From Laceyella tengchongensis (GTDB lineage Bacteria; Bacillota; Bacilli; Thermoactinomycetales; Thermoactinomycetaceae), in assembly GCF_900182735.1 (NCBI RefSeq), contig NZ_FXTU01000003.1, positions 124,001 to 188,000 on the forward strand: a stretch of DNA of 64,000 nucleotides, given 5' to 3'. Both the position numbers and the translations under genes were made by a program. Below the pieces are notes generated by a model. That model worked only from the letters and a program-made list of their open reading frames with translations, had not been told where the DNA came from and searched no databases. Shown here piece after piece: positions 60,783 through 64,000 of this stretch; within the stretch, counting starts at the first letter, position 1; every line of letters begins with the position of its first letter.

Positions 60783-60800
60783 TATATTATTAATAATATA
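60783..60800. repeat. 18-bp perfect palindrome upstream of the matrixin-like gene
   Basis: TATATTATTAATAATATA is a perfect self-complementary 18-mer located 36 bp before the protease start. It overlaps the probable promoter and may be an operator or simply AT-rich DNA. The rest of 60514-60836 shows nothing else. Confidence 0.4.
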
Positions 60801-60836
60801 CGCTTTCTCAAGACTACATGGAAGGGAGTAACGACC

Positions 60837-61346
60837 ATGAATAAATTTTGGGGCATTCTCCTTGCGATTTGTACAGGCTTAACCACTGCCGCGCTATATA
60901 GTTCAAACGTATTCGCATTTTCGGTGACCGGCAAAAAGCAATGCACCAACCCCGTCTATTTCCGGTGGGGCGGCTCCATCTCTTACAATCATCAAACGGG
61001 TGCCACCCAAGCGATGAAAAACTGGGCCGCCGCCCAATCTTACCGGAACTTTGTCGGCAACAACACCGCTAGCGGCGTGATCGATTCTTACCGGGAGGCT
61101 GATGGCTGGAATGGCTACACCGGCTATTCAGCAGGTGAAGACAGCTGCATCGATTATTGGGTAACTAAGTTGAACCATGAATATACAACTACATACGAAA
61201 AGTCAGTCAAGATCGCTGGCCATGAGTTGGGACATGTATTGGGTCTGGACGACAACAACTATACCACCACACTGATGTACAAATACACGCCCAACGTTTC
61301 CGTCCCGCAAGCAGACGATATCAAAGGCATCAACTATATCTACTGA
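60837..61346 (+). CDS. Secreted matrixin/snapalysin-like metalloprotease
   Basis: A 169-residue secreted protein. The signal peptide spans about residues 1-28 (FWGILLAICTGLTTAALYSS, then VFA-FS). The zinc-binding motif is GHELGHVLGLDDNN (H-E-x-x-H-x-x-G-x-x-D, near residue 127), with Asp as third ligand as in snapalysins, and a Met-turn in TTLMYKYTP. The mature domain of about 140 residues is small and lacks a propeptide. The next gene follows after 13 nt, suggesting a dedicated partner. Confidence 0.85.
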   Translation: MNKFWGILLAICTGLTTAALYSSNVFAFSVTGKKQCTNPVYFRWGGSISYNHQTGATQAMKNWAAAQSYRNFVGNNTASGVIDSYREADGWNGYTGYSAGEDSCIDYWVTKLNHEYTTTYEKSVKIAGHELGHVLGLDDNNYTTTLMYKYTPNVSVPQADDIKGINYIY

Positions 61347-61359
61347 TGGAGGGGAGACC

Positions 61360-62061
61360 ATGCATAAAACCTGGCTGAATATAGCCGCATTCATATCCAT
61401 CGCTGTTGCCGCTTTCTTCATCGGCATCCAATTCTTTGACACCGATCCCCAAGTGATCCGCGTCCATGGCTCACTACATGCAGCCTATAACCTTGAAGAA
61501 ATGAAGAACCAATCCGAGGTCATCGTGGTGGGGAAATTTGTGAAAATGGAGCGCAAGATCAATTCTGCTCGCGATCTCAACAATCCCGGCTTAGCATCCA
61601 ACACGGTCTATCATGAAGGGGAATTATATCAATTCAAAGCCGATCAAATCATCAAAGGAGCCATTAGCCAAGAGTCCATCATCCGTGTCAACATTCCCAA
61701 AACCAAGGAACTGGCCAATCTGGACTCCCAAGATAAGTTGTCAGTGACCGACCCTAACTATATCAAGCCAGAATTCGGGAAATCATACATGTTATTTTTG
61801 ACACCGATTAAAAACACTGACTACTATGGGATCCCATTTTTCCCATACATCCTGGAGATCCACAACAACCAAACGGTCTCCCTCGTCAAGCCGCATCCCT
61901 CTCTGCTGAGCCAACGTAGCATGATTCAGGACGCAGTGGAAGGAAAACGCGAAGAAGTCTTGGTTCATTTCGAAAACTTCGCCACATCCTATCCCGATCA
62001 AATCAGCGGCCGGAAGCTATCCGAGGTGCTCAGTGCACTGGGTGGATCACCAACAGAATAA
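61360..62061 (+). CDS. Membrane-anchored or secreted hypothetical protein
   Basis: A 233-residue protein with an N-terminal hydrophobic segment (IAAFISIAVAAFFIGIQFFD) that may be an uncleaved anchor or a signal peptide. A beta-rich domain follows (SEVIVVGKFVKMERKINSAR, EGELYQFKADQIIKGAISQE, GKSYMLFLTPIKNTDYYGIP), resembling small OB/lipocalin-like proteins often annotated as hypothetical in Bacillus. GGAGGGGAG precedes the ATG. Its tight linkage to the protease gene suggests a helper, inhibitor or substrate role. Unknown family. Confidence 0.7.
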   Translation: MHKTWLNIAAFISIAVAAFFIGIQFFDTDPQVIRVHGSLHAAYNLEEMKNQSEVIVVGKFVKMERKINSARDLNNPGLASNTVYHEGELYQFKADQIIKGAISQESIIRVNIPKTKELANLDSQDKLSVTDPNYIKPEFGKSYMLFLTPIKNTDYYGIPFFPYILEIHNNQTVSLVKPHPSLLSQRSMIQDAVEGKREEVLVHFENFATSYPDQISGRKLSEVLSALGGSPTE

Positions 62062-62063
62062 AT

Positions 62064-62101
62064 AAAAAAGCAAAGGGCTTCCATGAGCCCTTTGCTTTTT
62101 T
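62064..62101. terminator. Bidirectional intrinsic terminator
   Basis: A perfect 16-bp stem (AAAAAAGCAAAGGGCT and complement) with a 6-nt loop lies between the convergent hypothetical protein and alpha-amylase genes. Confidence 0.92.
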
Positions 62102-62149
62102 TGTCCATTTCACTTTGAAACACCAATCCCGAACCCCGCCGGGATTTCT

Positions 62150-63598
62150 TCATTTGGTGAATATCTTTACTTCTTTGGGGCCAAGTGTGGCAGTGATCGA
62201 ACCGTTGTTCACTGTCACTTTGTCCGTCCCCATCCGATTGTACAGGGTTTCGCCATTGGCGACTCGGTCGATATTGGGCACCGTGCGCGTCTGGCTGTTC
62301 CAAGAATTGTTGATCATTACCACAACTTCATCGCCGTTATGCGAACGCTGAAAAGCGTAAAAAGTGTCATCCACCCACTTTTCAGCCTGTGTTCCTTTGC
62401 GCAAAGCGACATGGGTGTTACGGATGTAATTTAGCTTGGCGATATATCCGTAGAGTTCATGCTTGTCGTTAAACACCATATCTTCCCGGTTGTAAGGATC
62501 AGCGCCCCCGCTGAACCCCTGCTCTGTACCTTGATACAGAATCGGGATCCCACGGGTAGTAAACATGAAGCCCAATGCCGCTTTTAATTGCGGCCACTTG
62601 TCCCAGGAAGCGCCAGGCTTGCCTGAAGCTTCATTCAAAAAGCGCGGCACGTCATGGTTGTCTATAAACAAGCCGTTAGTCATCGGATTTTTATATCGAT
62701 AGTCTTGGGCGTAACGATCCGCAATCTGTCTCATCGACTGGTCTTGACCAAACACATTTTTGATGGTGTAGTACATCGGGAAATCGAGCACCGCATCCAA
62801 ATAGTTGGTGTAATCGCCCACATATGCGGGGTCCCCATGAAACACTTCGCCAAGGGTAAAGGTATTGGCTGCCCCGTCAAATTCGCGCCAGAACCACTTT
62901 GGAACGTGTTTCACCGTATCAACGCGCAACCCGTCCACTCCGGTCGTTTGCACAAGCCATGCGATCCAATTCTTCAATTCCGCTGCCACTGCTGGATTAT
63001 CTTGGTTTAAATCATCCAAGCCGGCAATATCTCCATTCTCCACCCACCATTGATCGTTCCAATCTTGGGTGTCGCCATAATGATGGTACCAATCTGCCTT
63101 GTCAAATGGAGCTTTGGCGAAGCTCGAGGGTTGGAAATCTCCCGTATGATTGGCGACCACATCCAGCATCACCGATATCCCTTTTGCATGCGCCGCCCGC
63201 ACCAATTCTTGTAACTTAGCCATGGAACCCAGATGCCCATCTACACTATAAAAATCATAGGTCCAATAACCATGATACGCATTGGCGCTCTTTTGCATCG
63301 TGACTGGAGTGATCCAAATGGCCGTGAATCCCATATTCTTGATGTAGTCCAAGCGATTGATAATCCCTTGAAAATCCCCACCGTGATACTTGCGCGGATC
63401 GCTTTTGTCAGCGTTAAAACCGCCATAATTGTCATTGCTGGGGTCGCCATTATCAAACCGGTCGGTCATAATGAAATAGATGCTTTTCTCTTGCCAATCC
63501 GCAGGAGAAAGCGCCACGGCCGTGGGTACGGTAGAAGCAAACATCAGCACAGTCGCCAATAAACACACCAACCCACTGAGCAAAGCTCCCTTTTTCAT
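62150..63598 (-). CDS. Secreted alpha-amylase (GH13)
   Basis: A 482-residue secreted starch-degrading enzyme. The signal peptide is about residues 1-29 (LLSGLVCLLATVLMFASTVP, TAVA-LS). GH13 regions: DVVANHTGD (region I), GLRVDTVKHVPK with nucleophile Asp (region II), FTLGEVFHG with acid/base Glu (region III), and FIDNHDVPRF with the third Asp (region IV). It lacks additional starch-binding modules and ends with domain C (ITATLGPKEVKIF). The ATG at 63598 has GGGGAGAGG upstream. cre-like sites lie before it. It is close to the amylases of Thermoactinomyces-type bacteria, from memory. Confidence 0.95.
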   Translation of the reverse strand: MKKGALLSGLVCLLATVLMFASTVPTAVALSPADWQEKSIYFIMTDRFDNGDPSNDNYGGFNADKSDPRKYHGGDFQGIINRLDYIKNMGFTAIWITPVTMQKSANAYHGYWTYDFYSVDGHLGSMAKLQELVRAAHAKGISVMLDVVANHTGDFQPSSFAKAPFDKADWYHHYGDTQDWNDQWWVENGDIAGLDDLNQDNPAVAAELKNWIAWLVQTTGVDGLRVDTVKHVPKWFWREFDGAANTFTLGEVFHGDPAYVGDYTNYLDAVLDFPMYYTIKNVFGQDQSMRQIADRYAQDYRYKNPMTNGLFIDNHDVPRFLNEASGKPGASWDKWPQLKAALGFMFTTRGIPILYQGTEQGFSGGADPYNREDMVFNDKHELYGYIAKLNYIRNTHVALRKGTQAEKWVDDTFYAFQRSHNGDEVVVMINNSWNSQTRTVPNIDRVANGETLYNRMGTDKVTVNNGSITATLGPKEVKIFTK

Positions 63599-63624
63599 GC
63601 ATCCTCTCCCCTTCATTTCTAATT

Positions 63625-63696
63625 GCGCAAACGCTTTCAAAAAAATACATAAAAATAGCCGCTTATCCCTCTATATACCTTGTGAAATCGTTTGCA
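63625..63696 (-). promoter_or_regulatory. Two cre-like sites before the alpha-amylase gene
   Basis: On the minus strand TGAAAGCGTTTGCGCA (63640-63625) has a perfect left half of the CcpA catabolite site. On the + strand TGAAATCGTTTGCA (63683-63696) matches the cre pattern with two deviations. Their position 30-100 bp before the gene fits CcpA repression by glucose. Confidence 0.5.
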
Positions 63697-63769
63697 CTAT
63701 TTACTATCAGTTTACCCCTCACCACAATCTAATTCAACAGTCGGTTAGATTTATTAAATTAATGAATAA

Positions 63770-63792
63770 TCGCAGGGAAGAACTCCCTGCGA
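63770..63792 (-). terminator. Hairpin terminator
   Basis: TCGCAGGGA and TCCCTGCGA form a 9-bp stem with a 5-nt loop, after the stop of the partial hydrolase gene on the minus strand; the T-run is weak. Confidence 0.6.
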
Positions 63793-63814
63793 CTTTACCC
63801 ATCACACAACACCC

Positions 63815-64000
63815 TCATCCCTGTTGGAGACCCCATATAAAAGAGATACTAAGCCCATCTGCCTCTTTGGCGCTCAATGTTGCGCACCGGCCGGAGAAAG
63901 GATCAGCAAATCCATGCTCTCCCGGAAATAGTCTAACTTGCACACCGTCCATTGCACTCAGTTCATCCCGTAGCCGGGTCACATCAAATGAAGCTTCTTT
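63815..64000 (-). CDS. Alpha/beta hydrolase C-terminal end (dienelactone hydrolase-like), 5' end outside window
   Basis: The last 61 codons of a gene on the minus strand. They read KEASFDVTRLRDELSAMDG, VRLFPGEHGFADPFSGR and LSAKEADGLSISFIWGLQQG before the stop at 63815-63817. The PGEHGFADPF motif is the catalytic-His end typical of dienelactone hydrolase-like and other alpha/beta hydrolases. The start lies beyond the window. Confidence 0.65.
   Translation of the reverse strand, partial: KEASFDVTRLRDELSAMDGVQVRLFPGEHGFADPFSGRCATLSAKEADGLSISFIWGLQQG

Noticed and set aside
1..64000. tRNA, rRNA, CRISPR arrays, intact insertion sequences or prophage
   Set aside because: No tRNA-like cloverleaf, rRNA segment, regular spaced repeats, complete transposase or phage structural gene was seen while reading; a covariance or repeat search could not be run.

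Overview
The window comes from a Gram-positive, endospore-forming bacterium of the Bacillales. The supporting features are strong purine-rich Shine-Dalgarno (SD) sites, a yunB-type sporulation gene, a gltC-gltAB locus, an L-box upstream of lysA, cre-like sites in front of an alpha-amylase gene, and several secreted peptidases and lipoproteins. Base composition and gene style suggest a Thermoactinomycetaceae-like organism (Laceyella/Thermoactinomyces type), but that placement is inference. I saw no rRNA, tRNA, CRISPR array or intact insertion sequence.

Layout. 1-2.6 kb: the end of a yneB-type resolvase gene, an M42 peptidase and yunB. 2.8-5 kb: a Tn3 transposase scrap, then a 20-residue leader peptide, a hairpin masking a ribosome site and a frameshifted ABC exporter. 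5.2-13.1 kb: a flavodoxin-fold reductase with a divergent TetR regulator, an XRE regulator, a deoxynucleoside kinase, an S1-domain gene overlapping a small gene, a beta-lactamase-fold protein, a GAF protein and a TusA/DsrE sulfur-carrier pair. 13.2-17.6 kb: an AT-rich accessory block with MarR/azoreductase, two tandem DUF3238-like genes, a broken acyltransferase and a DedA protein. 18-25.3 kb: glutamate synthase and its LysR regulator. 25.4-34.4 kb: a glycosyltransferase, an ArsR-DUF2087 regulator, two secreted peptidases (S15 and M28), an AraC-GyrI regulator and a second copy of the S1/small-gene pair. 34.4-45.2 kb: a broken GNAT gene, a tyrosine recombinase, nitronate monooxygenase, lysine riboswitch plus lysA, a short UvrA paralogue, GNAT, AraC and endonuclease V. 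45.7-54.5 kb: phosphotransferases, decayed siderophore-binding and MFS genes, small enzymes, and an intact MFS transporter behind a 350-nt structured leader. 54.9-64 kb: two lipoproteins, a CPBP protease, a purine permease, a Nudix enzyme, a matrixin-like protease pair, an alpha-amylase and a partial hydrolase.

How the genes fit together. Core metabolism (glutamate synthase, lysine biosynthesis) carries classical local control. Secreted proteins (S15, M28 and matrixin-like peptidases, alpha-amylase) point to a polymer-degrading saprophyte. Accessory stretches hold drug and stress functions with their own regulators, several of them decaying by small indels.

The most interesting signals are: (1) two copies of an S1-domain gene whose end (CTT-stop-C) is followed in the +1 frame by a conserved roughly 80-residue domain; the second copy has no usual start codon at the matching place, which suggests programmed +1 frameshifting; (2) a leader peptide and SD-sequestering hairpin before the ABC exporter; (3) a promoter, leader peptide, multi-stem RNA and terminator before the MFS transporter, with the layout of a drug-responsive attenuator; (4) promoter-like and operator-like DNA at 35.0-35.14 kb with no gene behind it.
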